Source: Niallia sp. Man26
GTDB lineage: Bacteria; Bacillota; Bacilli; Bacillales; Cytobacillaceae
Length of the DNA: 64,000 nucleotides
Direction of reading: 5' to 3'
Assembly: GCF_022049065.2 (NCBI RefSeq)
Contig: NZ_CP095744.1
Location: 1,178,001 to 1,242,000, forward strand
Made by a program: the position numbers and the translations under genes
Notes under the pieces: model-generated
Told to the model about the DNA's origin: nothing
The model's input: the letters and a program-made list of their open reading frames with translations, nothing else
Databases searched by the model: none
In this document: positions 31,888-40,983 of the stretch, in pieces
Position numbering within the stretch: the first letter of the stretch is position 1
How the letters are laid out: the number at the start of each line of letters is the position of its first letter

Positions 31888-34062
31888 ATGATTCAATATC
31901 AAGAGGAACAGCAACAACTGAATCTCTATACGGAAAACAACCAACTTTCCATTGGGATTTTACCTAGTGGTCACGTTGTCCTATTGTATTTTGGGAAAAA
32001 AATAACCTCGGACTCCCTCTCATATATAACAGGTGAGATCAAAAGAGCCAGTTATTTAGCAGATACGGACAGCATAAAGGATTTTAAACTAGAACAACTC
32101 CCATTTATTTATCCTGCATATGGGAACCCAGATTTGCGTACACCAGCTTTTCAATTTACTTATGAAAATGGAAGCAGAATTTCAGATTATCGTTATAAAA
32201 CTCATCGTATTTACGATGGTAAAAAAAAGATACCTGGTCTACCTAGTACGAATACAGCTACAAAGTTATCGACACTAGAACTAGTATTGAAAGATGAGAT
32301 TACTAGTAATGAGATTATGTTATCAATCAGCTGTTTTGATGAATATGATATCTTCACACAGCATGTAGAAGTTTTTAACTATTCTAAAGAAAAACTGAAG
32401 ATAAACCAAATAATGTCTGTTAATTTAGACTTTTTAACAGATAAGTTTGATTTAATCACGCTAAGTGGTGCGTGGGGTAGAGAATCACATATTCATCGTA
32501 ACAAAATCCGCCAAGGGTATCAGGGTATAGATAGTAAACGAGGAGCAAGTGGCCATGGGCAAAATCCTTTTATAGCTTTAGTTGACCCATCTACCAATGA
32601 AAACAGTGGAAATGTATACAGTATGAATTTTATTTACAGTGGTAACTTTATTGCTAACGTAGAAGTGGATATGCACCAAAATACTCGAATGCAATTAGGA
32701 ATTAATCCTTTTGATTTTGAGTGGTGTCTATCTCCTGGTGAAGTGTTTTATACACCAGAAGCAGTATTAGTTTTTTCTAATGAAGGATTAAATGGGATGA
32801 GCCAGCTATACCATCGATTTTATTTAGAGTGCTTAATGCAAAGCAATCATGCCAGAAAAGAACGTCCTGTTTTAATTAATAACTGGGAAGCAACTTATTT
32901 TGATTTTAATAAAGAAACTATTTTAAGTTTAGCCAAAGAAGCAAGTGAGATTGGAATCGAATTGTTTGTTTTAGATGATGGATGGTTTGGAGAGCGCAAT
33001 GGTGATAATTCGTCACTAGGGGATTGGGTTCCGAATGAAAAGAAACTTGGCGGCTCACTCAAAAACTTAATTAAGGATGTTAATAAGCTAGGTCTCGATT
33101 TTGGTCTTTGGTTGGAACCCGAAATGATTTCGAGAAACAGTAATTTATTTAAAGAACATCCGGATTGGATTATCCAAGTTCCAGGTCGTGTTCCACAGCA
33201 AGTGCGTAACCAACTAGTTTTAGACTTGAGTCGAAAAGATGTACAAAATTTCTTAATTGAAACTATCGATTCGCTCCTGAAAGAAAATAATATTACTTAT
33301 TTGAAATGGGATATGAATCGTAATCTTACAGATATGGGAAGCATCCTACTGGAAAGTGACTACCAAAAGGAATTGGGACATCGCTATATTCTTGGCTTGT
33401 ACTTTATATTAGAAACGTTGCTAGCCAAACACCCAGATGTATTAATAGAAAGCTGTGCTGGCGGTGGCGGTCGTTTTGATCCTGGTATGCTATATTACAC
33501 TCCACAAATTTGGACCAGTGATAATACCGATGCAATAGAGCGTTTGGCAACTCAAGAAGGAATTTCTCTACTCTACCCTCCAGTCTCAATGAGTTGTCAT
33601 GTCTCAGCCGTCCCGAACCATCAAGTCGGTCGTATGACAACATTAAATACTAGAGGAATTGTCGCACAACAAGGGAATTTTGGTTATGAAATAAATTTAC
33701 TTGATGCAACTATGGAAGATAAACTTCAGATGAAATTACAAATTGAATTTTATAAGAAATATCGTAACACGTTTCAGTTTGGACAACATTATCGACTTAA
33801 TGTATATGATGAGCAAAATGAAAAAGCTTGGATGAAATTGGACGCAAAAAAAGTGATAGTAAGTCATGTTTATCGACTCGCCAAAGTAAATACTGTACCC
33901 AAACGATTAAAGCTCCAAAATCTTGAGGAAACAGCATCATATCGTTTAGAAGGAACAAAAAGAACATTTAAAGGTGACGAATTAATGGAGATTGGAATTG
34001 CCTTAGATAAACCAACTCATGATTTTTATGCGTCACAATGGGTTTTTACAAGGGAAAAGTAG
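31888..34062 (+). CDS. GH36 alpha-galactosidase
   Basis: The 724-aa cytoplasmic protein has the GH36 layout: an N-terminal beta super-sandwich (about 1-310), then a TIM barrel. It carries VLDDGWFG, the nucleophile Asp475 in LKWDMNR, the ESCAGGGGRFDPG loop, the acid/base Asp545 in TSDNTDA, and a C-terminal beta domain. It releases alpha-linked galactose and implies that the imported oligosaccharide carries alpha-galactosyl units. AAGGGGTTAAAACA gives a good ribosome-binding site. No clear -24/-12 element precedes it; readthrough past the GH88 terminator or an unrecognised promoter in 31768-31887 must serve. The next gene starts 24 bases after its stop. Confidence 0.93.
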   Translation: MIQYQEEQQQLNLYTENNQLSIGILPSGHVVLLYFGKKITSDSLSYITGEIKRASYLADTDSIKDFKLEQLPFIYPAYGNPDLRTPAFQFTYENGSRISDYRYKTHRIYDGKKKIPGLPSTNTATKLSTLELVLKDEITSNEIMLSISCFDEYDIFTQHVEVFNYSKEKLKINQIMSVNLDFLTDKFDLITLSGAWGRESHIHRNKIRQGYQGIDSKRGASGHGQNPFIALVDPSTNENSGNVYSMNFIYSGNFIANVEVDMHQNTRMQLGINPFDFEWCLSPGEVFYTPEAVLVFSNEGLNGMSQLYHRFYLECLMQSNHARKERPVLINNWEATYFDFNKETILSLAKEASEIGIELFVLDDGWFGERNGDNSSLGDWVPNEKKLGGSLKNLIKDVNKLGLDFGLWLEPEMISRNSNLFKEHPDWIIQVPGRVPQQVRNQLVLDLSRKDVQNFLIETIDSLLKENNITYLKWDMNRNLTDMGSILLESDYQKELGHRYILGLYFILETLLAKHPDVLIESCAGGGGRFDPGMLYYTPQIWTSDNTDAIERLATQEGISLLYPPVSMSCHVSAVPNHQVGRMTTLNTRGIVAQQGNFGYEINLLDATMEDKLQMKLQIEFYKKYRNTFQFGQHYRLNVYDEQNEKAWMKLDAKKVIVSHVYRLAKVNTVPKRLKLQNLEETASYRLEGTKRTFKGDELMEIGIALDKPTHDFYASQWVFTREK

Positions 34063-34086
34063 TTTCATGTTGAGGAGGATTTAAAA

Positions 34087-34887
34087 ATGTTGACATTAAG
34101 ATTAAGAAACAGTGAAGGGGAAATTTTAAGTGAAAGGTCCCATAAAACAGAAACATATTTAGCCTTTAAAGAATATGCGTACGAAAGCGGCGATTATATT
34201 GAGCTAGTTGTTGAAAAAGTACCCCAGTTTTTGTGGATACAAGTTGATGAGGCGCTTGCTCCAAGTTTAATTTATTTAACGGAGAAAACTTGGAAGTATA
34301 AAGTAATTACAGAACCAACACTTAAAAGAGCGTTTTCTCCAAAAATATTTAGTGGAGAGCGCCACTACATAACTGTTAAAAAAGCAACCAAACAAGATAT
34401 TAACACGTATAGAAATTTGGCTTTAAATCCTCATGACCAAAAAGACGATTCTGGAGCCTATCCACATGCTTATGCCAATGTAGAAACTAGAAACGATTCA
34501 ACTTTTTTTGCACGAAATGCAATAGACGGAATAATAGCAAATGAAAATCATGGTTCTTTTCCTTATCAGTCTTGGGGAATTAATCAGCAAGCAGATGCTG
34601 AAATTACAATTGATTTTGGTCGGCTTGTAAGTATCAATAAGGTAGCTCTAGTGCTAAGGGGAGACTACCCACATGATAGCTTTTGGGAAAAAGTAACAGT
34701 GGAATTTTCTAATGGTCAGGATTTTACTATTAATCCAACTAATAGCTTAGAAAGGCAATTTTTCAGTTTTGAAGATGTGGTATCTAGTTCAGTAAAATTA
34801 AAGGAACTTATTAAACATCAGGATGATTCCCCATTTCCTGCTCTTACTCAAATAGAGATTTACGGTAAAGAAATAAATGAATTTTAA
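34087..34887 (+). CDS. Cytoplasmic discoidin-like carbohydrate-binding protein
   Basis: The 266-aa protein has no signal peptide. Its C-terminal half (about 115-266) reads as a galactose-binding/discoidin fold: ARNAIDGII, then SWGINQQADAEITIDFGRLVSINKVALVLR and a closing ALTQIEIYGKE strand. The N-terminal half looks like another beta-rich domain. Similar genes accompany glycoside hydrolases in Firmicute polysaccharide clusters. No catalytic motif is seen, so binding or an accessory role is likelier than an enzyme. It is 24 bases after GH36, with a GAGGAGGATTTAAAA ribosome-binding site, and is co-transcribed. Confidence 0.7.
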   Translation: MLTLRLRNSEGEILSERSHKTETYLAFKEYAYESGDYIELVVEKVPQFLWIQVDEALAPSLIYLTEKTWKYKVITEPTLKRAFSPKIFSGERHYITVKKATKQDINTYRNLALNPHDQKDDSGAYPHAYANVETRNDSTFFARNAIDGIIANENHGSFPYQSWGINQQADAEITIDFGRLVSINKVALVLRGDYPHDSFWEKVTVEFSNGQDFTINPTNSLERQFFSFEDVVSSSVKLKELIKHQDDSPFPALTQIEIYGKEINEF

Positions 34888-34949
34888 TCTCTGTTGCAGC
34901 AATTAATAAGCGATTATCATTCTAAAGGTAGATAGAGAGGGGATTATAT

Positions 34950-36548
34950 ATGATAGTAAATCCGATTTTAAGAGGATTTAATCCAGATGCAAGTGTAGTA
35001 AAAGTAGGAAGTGACTATTATCTAGCTACTTCGACCTTTGAATGGTGGCCGGGAGTAGAAATCTATCACTCTACTGATTTAGTTAATTGGAATTTGGTAG
35101 CGCAACCTATAAATAGAATTAGTCAAGCAAATTTAGTGGGGAATTATAACTCAGGTAGTATATGGGCCCCCCATCTTAGCTACTCTAAAGGAAAGTTTTG
35201 GCTATTATATACAGATGTAAAAACCGGCACAGCTTTTAAGGATACCATTAACTATGTTATTTCATGTGAGACTATTGATGGAGAATGGAGTGAACCCACT
35301 TTTGTAACAGCAAGTGGATTTGACCCAGCGTTTTTCCATGATGAAGATGGTCGTCATTATGTTATGAATATGCTATTTGACCATCGTTTGGATAAACCAA
35401 ACTTTTCAGGATTAGTCATACAAGAATATGATTTAGAAGAAATGAAACTTATTGGGGAACGAAGTCACTTTTTTCGGGGGACAGATTTAGGCGTCTGTGA
35501 AGGACCCCAGTTATTAAAAAAAGATGGGTGGTATTATTTGCTCTGTGCAGCAGGGGGAACAGGGTATAGTCATGCCTCAACAGTTTGTCGAAGCAAAAAC
35601 ATCTTTGGCCCTTATGAGCTATCACCGTTTCATCCTCTTATCACAACTAAAACAGATTCAACAAATCCATTACAAAAAAGTGGTCATGCATCCTTTGTAC
35701 CAATATCTGAACAGGAGTGGTATATTGTTCACTTATGTTCCCGTCCCTTAACTGAGCGTGGAAATTGTACTTTAGGTAGAGAGACTGCTTTACAAAAAAT
35801 TGAATGGATTGATGGATGGCCGCGTTTGGTTAATGGAACTCCATATCCGGAAATGAGGGTACCAAAGCCTAGCATTGCGCTAAATACCAGTCAGAACACA
35901 GACAATTCAACATTCTGTAATTTTAACACAGAAGTTTTACCAAATTACTTTAAAACATTGAGACGCCCTCTTGGTGAAAAAGCTTCACTTATTGAACGCC
36001 CTGGATATTTACGATTATATGGAGAGCAGAGTTTATCAAGTCTTCATCAACAATCTTTAGTAGCGAGAAGGTGGCAAAGTTTTCGATTCCGAGCGGAGAC
36101 AGAGATAGAGTTTTCTCCGAAAAGTTTTCAACAACTTGCAGGGCTAGTATTATTTTATGATACGGATAATTGGATTTATTTACATATATCCTATGATGAA
36201 GAAAGAAGAAGGAAATATATCCAACTTGAAACAGCTAAAATTAATCAATTCAGTTATGAATCAGATCGAATTCTCATTAGCCAACATGAAGAACCTATTA
36301 AATTAGCGGTAGAAGTTAACAGAGAAAAGGCACAGTTTTATTATAACTTATCTAATGAATGGATTAAGATTGGCGAAGAGATAGAAGTTAATCATTTAAG
36401 TGACGACTATATAAAAGCTAATGGTAAATTAGCTTTTACAGGTGCTATGGTGGGAATATGTGCTCAAGATATGGATAATCATACTTCTTACGCAGACTTT
36501 AAGTATTTTAATTATCAAGAAATATCACGAGATAAATTAAAAATATAA
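34950..36548 (+). CDS. GH43 beta-xylosidase / alpha-L-arabinofuranosidase
   Basis: The 532-aa protein matches XynB-type GH43: a five-bladed beta-propeller (about 1-310) with catalytic Asp13 in GFNPDAS, Asp125 in SGFDPAFFHD and Glu184 in VCEGPQ, plus a C-terminal beta-sandwich (about 330-530) that closes the active site. It is cytoplasmic and would remove beta-xylosyl or arabinosyl residues from imported oligosaccharides. It ends 151 bases before the second lyase gene and probably belongs to the GH36 transcript (62-base gap from the previous gene). Confidence 0.92.
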   Translation: MIVNPILRGFNPDASVVKVGSDYYLATSTFEWWPGVEIYHSTDLVNWNLVAQPINRISQANLVGNYNSGSIWAPHLSYSKGKFWLLYTDVKTGTAFKDTINYVISCETIDGEWSEPTFVTASGFDPAFFHDEDGRHYVMNMLFDHRLDKPNFSGLVIQEYDLEEMKLIGERSHFFRGTDLGVCEGPQLLKKDGWYYLLCAAGGTGYSHASTVCRSKNIFGPYELSPFHPLITTKTDSTNPLQKSGHASFVPISEQEWYIVHLCSRPLTERGNCTLGRETALQKIEWIDGWPRLVNGTPYPEMRVPKPSIALNTSQNTDNSTFCNFNTEVLPNYFKTLRRPLGEKASLIERPGYLRLYGEQSLSSLHQQSLVARRWQSFRFRAETEIEFSPKSFQQLAGLVLFYDTDNWIYLHISYDEERRRKYIQLETAKINQFSYESDRILISQHEEPIKLAVEVNREKAQFYYNLSNEWIKIGEEIEVNHLSDDYIKANGKLAFTGAMVGICAQDMDNHTSYADFKYFNYQEISRDKLKI

Positions 36549-36556
36549 AAATAGTA

Positions 36557-36604
36557 AAATCCCATGCCTATTATTTGTCATCGACACTTATTGGCATGGG
36601 ATTT
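36557..36604 (+). repeat. Inverted repeat overlapping sigma-54 promoter 3
   Basis: AAATCCCATGCC and GGCATGGGATTT are perfect inverted 12-mers 24 bases apart. The right arm is the -24/-12 element itself, and the hairpin could also end the GH43 transcript. Confidence 0.7.
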
Positions 36605-36607
36605 GCT
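36591..36607 (+). promoter_or_regulatory. Sigma-54 promoter 3 (-24/-12)
   Basis: TTGGCATGGGATTTGCT, the same 17-mer as promoter 1, 93 bases before the second lyase gene. Confidence 0.87.
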
Positions 36608-36699
36608 TTATGTTAAGTGTGGTATGCGCTTACATTAAGTGGGGTGGTAGAATACAAATTAATGAATTTTAGCTGATTTAATCTTTAAAGGAGGATAAT

Positions 36700-39582
36700 A
36701 TGAGGATAAAAATATTTCATTGTCTATTAGCAGTATTATTAGTTATGAGCTTTAGCTGGAAAACAGAGCCTAAAGTTTCTGCAGAACAGATTCAAAAAGA
36801 TTTAAGTGAGGAAGTAAATCTCATTATTGAAGAAAAGGATGGGTTTATTCATCCAGGGATCAGTGTTGACCCAGAAAAATTAATGGAAACAAGACAGGAA
36901 TTAATAAAAGGGAACGATCCTTGGAAAAGCTATTATAACGCTATGAAAGAGACTAAATATGCCTCAAAAACATTTGAATCGGCTAACTTAAAAGCTGGAA
37001 CAATAGATCAGCCTAAAGATACCACTTTTCAGAAGGCTTCGGCTAATGTTAATTTAAGCAACGATGGTTTTAGAGCATACACACAGGCAGTATTATATTA
37101 TTTAACTGGTGATAGTCAATATAGATACAATGCATTAAGACTAGTCCGTATTTGGGAAAACATGGACCCAAATAGTTTTAAGTATTATGCCGACTCCCAT
37201 ATACATGTTGGAACACCATTTTATTATATGATAAGTGCTGCGGAGCTACTGCGATATACTACAGTTTTAGATTCAACATACAATGATGAGAAAACAGGAA
37301 TAAAGAATTATAATTTAAATTGGACAGAAGAGGATACTAATAAACTCACTGAAAATTTAATTGATCCAGTTATCGACACTTTCTTATACACGAATTACAG
37401 ATACTTGAATCAACATACCTATCCCGTAATTGGAGCTATGGCAGGATATATATTTAAAGATGACAAAAAACGATATGAAGAAGCAGTAGAGTGGGCAATG
37501 GTCAACTCCACAACGGAAAAACCAGAAATAAACGGTGCTCTTAGTAACCAATTTAAATTAATAGATAAAGATAACCCTCTAAATCCCACTGGTCAAGATT
37601 ACGTACAACATTTAGAGATGGGACGAGATCAAGCTCACGGGTCAGGGGACGTCATCAATTTTACGGGTATTGCACGAATTCTTACCCAACAAAAAACAAA
37701 AGTGGACCCTGTCAACGGAACAGTATCCATAGCAGAAAATGCAGTAACTCCTTATTCTTTTCTGGAAGAGCGAATATTAGAAGGTTCAGAAAAGCTTTAT
37801 AGCTATATGGGAGGTTTTACTATACCTTGGACAGAGCTAGGGATTCAAGACTACGGTGGGAAAGTATCTGAGGCATATCGTGGACGAACAGGTCTATACT
37901 ATAGCATGAGTGAGCTTTATGATGCATATAGATATAAGGAAAATATGACAAAAGAAGAGTTAGAAAAACAGGCTCCACAAATTTCATATATGGCCAAAAA
38001 CTTAACTTCACCTGTTTTTTATAACGGAACAGTTAAAACTAATTTTTGGGGATCTTTTAGTGATAATAAACTGACAGAAATAGGAGCTGAATATTGGTTA
38101 TCTATCCCAAAAGAGCGGGATTTAGACAGCGAGTTATCTATCCCTTCTCAAAATGTAAGCGATTCCTCCGTTTTGTTTAGTGAAAGAGCAGCTATATTAG
38201 ACAAGAGCTTAAGTAAGTTGATAAATACAGAGGATATATCTTTTATACGTGTTAACTCGGCAAATAATCAAGGTGATATAAAAGAAACAGATTACAATAA
38301 CCTCTATCCGAATGATAAAAATACAGTACGTGGAGGGAATCAAATAGCATTGCCTTCTTTAATAAAATCAACTAAAGAAGAGAGTAAATATCTTTCCTTG
38401 CGAATACGCTCAAATGGTAATGCAAAGTTATTAATTAGCAGCAATAATTATTTGGATGAAGCTTACCAAGAAGTAAGTATCCCAAATACTCACGGAGAAT
38501 GGAAAAACATAATATATACAACTAGTGATAAAAAACAAATCTCCAGAACTGCTAGGCAATTAGATAATATGGACTTTTATTCTGTGATTGCAGATACAGA
38601 TGTTCAAGTCGATTTTGACCGTCTACAATATGTAAATGGAAACGGTGGATTAGCAACAGAAGTACCAGCATTCCATGATACTTTTAGCAATGATTACTAT
38701 CTCCTTAAAAAGGTACCTTTTGAGGAAAAAATTGAGGTTGATAGTAAGGATAAACTAGTTTACAGTCTAGAAAATGCCCCAGAAGGAATGACTATTGATA
38801 ATAATGGGATTATCAAGTGGACGCCTGATAAAAAGACCAAGGAACCAATTACTGTCACAGTGGTTGTGGATAATGGTAAGGTAATAAATACAACCCAACT
38901 TAAGTTTAATGTTGCAAATAATCCTAACCAAGCTTATAAAAATGTTCTATCTTTATATGATCAAAATCAGGAATACACACAAAAAAGTATTCTAGAAGTT
39001 TCTAAAATGAAAGAAGAAGTAGAGATATTATTGGATAAAAAGGCTGAAGATATAGAATTCTTATCAGCATTGAGCAAATTTGCAAAGAGTATAGGAGCAT
39101 TAGAGTTGTTGAATCCACACTTGGAGGATGGTTCCTTTAATTACTATGCTTATGACTCCATTTTATCTTCAGTAACAACCATGAATAGAGACAACGTAAA
39201 AAAATTAGTAGATAATGATACAGCAACTTTTAGTGGAGATTTAAGAGCCCCAGTTATATTTGATTTTGGAGCAGAATATAAAATCTCTCCAAAAGCTTTT
39301 TCTATCCAAGCAAGAAAAGGATTTCCTAATCGATCGGAAGGATTAAATGTTTACGGGTCTAATGATGGGAACGAATGGACATTACTATCAGATAGACCTA
39401 CTACGAATACAGAAGAAATGGAACGAATTCCTGTAAAGTCTTCCTTGACCGATCAATCTTTTAGATACTTTAAACTTCAAATAGATTATCCAGGTATACC
39501 AACAGATCCGGCATATCCAGGGATTTCGTCATTTGCAGAATTGAGAATAGACGGGTCCCGTCTAGAAGTAGATAATCAATAG
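36700..39582 (+). CDS. Secreted alginate-lyase-like polysaccharide lyase with discoidin domain (paralogue 2)
   Basis: The 960-aa protein is closely similar along its whole length to the lyase at 23563: signal peptide (about 1-29), alpha/alpha toroid with the same HIHVGTPFYYM, NYRYLNQHTYPVIGAMAGY and EMGRDQAHG landmarks, beta sandwich, Ig-like segment and a C-terminal discoidin domain with KGFPNRSEGLNVYGSNDG. It should cleave the same or a related uronic-acid polymer. It differs in having a sigma-54 promoter, so the two paralogues are wired differently. AAAGGAGGATAAT is the ribosome-binding site. A long terminator follows. Confidence 0.82.
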   Translation: MRIKIFHCLLAVLLVMSFSWKTEPKVSAEQIQKDLSEEVNLIIEEKDGFIHPGISVDPEKLMETRQELIKGNDPWKSYYNAMKETKYASKTFESANLKAGTIDQPKDTTFQKASANVNLSNDGFRAYTQAVLYYLTGDSQYRYNALRLVRIWENMDPNSFKYYADSHIHVGTPFYYMISAAELLRYTTVLDSTYNDEKTGIKNYNLNWTEEDTNKLTENLIDPVIDTFLYTNYRYLNQHTYPVIGAMAGYIFKDDKKRYEEAVEWAMVNSTTEKPEINGALSNQFKLIDKDNPLNPTGQDYVQHLEMGRDQAHGSGDVINFTGIARILTQQKTKVDPVNGTVSIAENAVTPYSFLEERILEGSEKLYSYMGGFTIPWTELGIQDYGGKVSEAYRGRTGLYYSMSELYDAYRYKENMTKEELEKQAPQISYMAKNLTSPVFYNGTVKTNFWGSFSDNKLTEIGAEYWLSIPKERDLDSELSIPSQNVSDSSVLFSERAAILDKSLSKLINTEDISFIRVNSANNQGDIKETDYNNLYPNDKNTVRGGNQIALPSLIKSTKEESKYLSLRIRSNGNAKLLISSNNYLDEAYQEVSIPNTHGEWKNIIYTTSDKKQISRTARQLDNMDFYSVIADTDVQVDFDRLQYVNGNGGLATEVPAFHDTFSNDYYLLKKVPFEEKIEVDSKDKLVYSLENAPEGMTIDNNGIIKWTPDKKTKEPITVTVVVDNGKVINTTQLKFNVANNPNQAYKNVLSLYDQNQEYTQKSILEVSKMKEEVEILLDKKAEDIEFLSALSKFAKSIGALELLNPHLEDGSFNYYAYDSILSSVTTMNRDNVKKLVDNDTATFSGDLRAPVIFDFGAEYKISPKAFSIQARKGFPNRSEGLNVYGSNDGNEWTLLSDRPTTNTEEMERIPVKSSLTDQSFRYFKLQIDYPGIPTDPAYPGISSFAELRIDGSRLEVDNQ

Positions 39583-39594
39583 TTAGAACAAACA

Positions 39595-39640
39595 AAAACA
39601 ACCATACTCATTTGAGTGTGGTTGTTTTTGTTTGTTCTTA
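39595..39640. terminator. Long terminator after lyase 2
   Basis: AGAACAAACAAAAACAACCA and its complement form a stem of over 20 bp closed by CTC-ATTT-GAG, with A and T tracts on the two sides. Confidence 0.93.
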
Positions 39641-39855
39641 AATGGTATAAGCCTATAAGCCGAAATTTATTGCAAAGAAAAGAATAGCCAAACAATAGTA
39701 TATACTTCTTCTAAGTGAATCTAAAATATTTGGCAATTTAAAATTGCTGCAAAAGAGTTGTGATTACGCTGGAAAATATAAATAAAGGAATTAAAAAAAT
39801 TGTGTCGGATTTTTTCGTATTCCTTATTTAAATATTATTTACAAACCGCCACAAG

Positions 39856-39872
39856 TTGGCACGAAAATTGCT
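39856..39872 (+). promoter_or_regulatory. Sigma-54 promoter 4 (-24/-12)
   Basis: TTGGCACGAAAATTGCT is a full consensus match 36 bases before the first IIA gene; TGTGTCGGA at 39801-39809 is the matching upstream box. Confidence 0.92.
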
Positions 39873-39907
39873 ATTAATAATGTAAAAGATAAGGGAGAAG
39901 GTTTAAA

Positions 39908-40318
39908 ATGACAAAGAAGGTATTTTTAGTTTCACACAATAAATTAGCAGAAGGCTTAAAAAAGTCTGCAGAAATGATAGCTGGAAAGCAAGATAATGTA
40001 TATGCATACTGCTTAATGGAGGATAATTCTCCTAATGGCTTAATTAAGGAACTAAAACAACAGATTAAAAAGGAAGATCAAGTCTTCTTATTAGCAGACA
40101 TTGTTGGGGGAAGTATGTATAACGAGGCAATGACTTTATTATCCTTACCCAATATAAAATTAATAGGAGGAATGAATTTATCTTTATTATTAAACATTAT
40201 TTTACATGAGGATATAACAGATGAACAGCTGTTAACTATTATCCAGGAAGCAAAAGACGGCATAAGTTTAGCACAAATCCCATTAGTTGCTAGCAATCAA
40301 GGTAATTTTTTCAGCTAA
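39908..40318 (+). CDS. Mannose-family PTS EIIA component (copy 1)
   Basis: This 136-aa single-domain EIIA has the phosphorylation site His10 in VSHNKLAEG, the DQVFLLADIVGGSMYNEA core and a GGMNLSLLL helix. It receives the phosphoryl group from HPr and passes it to EIIB. It has its own -24/-12 promoter and is separated from the rest of the PTS by 242 bases carrying another promoter. It is clearly paralogous to the next gene. Confidence 0.93.
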   Translation: MTKKVFLVSHNKLAEGLKKSAEMIAGKQDNVYAYCLMEDNSPNGLIKELKQQIKKEDQVFLLADIVGGSMYNEAMTLLSLPNIKLIGGMNLSLLLNIILHEDITDEQLLTIIQEAKDGISLAQIPLVASNQGNFFS

Positions 40319-40503
40319 AATAGGATATTCTTTAGCTAATGGTAAGATTCTATATATGATAACTCCTTTTACAAAAAACGCCAAAGAGCTTTATGGTTAT
40401 ATAAAATCGCGCCAGAAACATGAAATAGATATTTGTGTCGGAATAAATATATAAATTTTATAAAAACATGCAATTATAAGGATTTTTTAAATTCGACAGT
40501 AAG

Positions 40504-40520
40504 TTGGCACAGAAATTGCT
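40504..40520 (+). promoter_or_regulatory. Sigma-54 promoter 5 (-24/-12)
   Basis: TTGGCACAGAAATTGCT is a full consensus match 40 bases before the second IIA gene; TGTGTCGGA (40434-40442) and TTCGACAG (40492-40499) lie upstream. Confidence 0.92.
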
Positions 40521-40560
40521 TTATAAATAGTGAAACAAAATATTAAGGGAGAATTAAAGA

Positions 40561-40968
40561 ATGGAGAAAAAAATATTTTTAATTTCACACAGTGATTTTG
40601 CCGAAGGGATTAAAGGAGCATTAGAGATGATCACGGGAAAACAAGATAATCTTTTTGCGTATTGTTTAAAAGAAGATAATACGCCTAATGTTTTAATTGA
40701 GGATATTCGACAAAAAATTAACGAGAATGACCAAGTAATCCTACTGGCAGATATTACTGGAGGAAGTATGTATAATGAAGCAATTTCTCTACTAGTTCTT
40801 CCGAATGTCAGATTAATAGGAGGGATGAATTTATCATTATTGTTAAGTCTTGTTTTAGAAGAAAATATAACAGACGAGAATCTAGAAAAGATTATACAGA
40901 GTGCAAAAGATGGAATTAAACCAGCTAATATAAGTAAGATTACTGAACAAGATGATTTCTTTAATTAA
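40561..40968 (+). CDS. Mannose-family PTS EIIA component (copy 2)
   Basis: This 135-aa protein is similar to copy 1 throughout and has the same His10 (ISHSDFAEG). It starts the IIA-IIB-IIC-IID operon: IIB follows after 15 bases. The family (N-acetylgalactosamine, GAG-disaccharide and mannose importers) commonly has a free IIA as here. Two IIA genes with separate sigma-54 promoters are unusual; one copy may serve the PTS while the other signals to the activator's PRDs, which is inference. Confidence 0.93.
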   Translation: MEKKIFLISHSDFAEGIKGALEMITGKQDNLFAYCLKEDNTPNVLIEDIRQKINENDQVILLADITGGSMYNEAISLLVLPNVRLIGGMNLSLLLSLVLEENITDENLEKIIQSAKDGIKPANISKITEQDDFFN

Positions 40969-40983
40969 GGGGGATAATTAATA

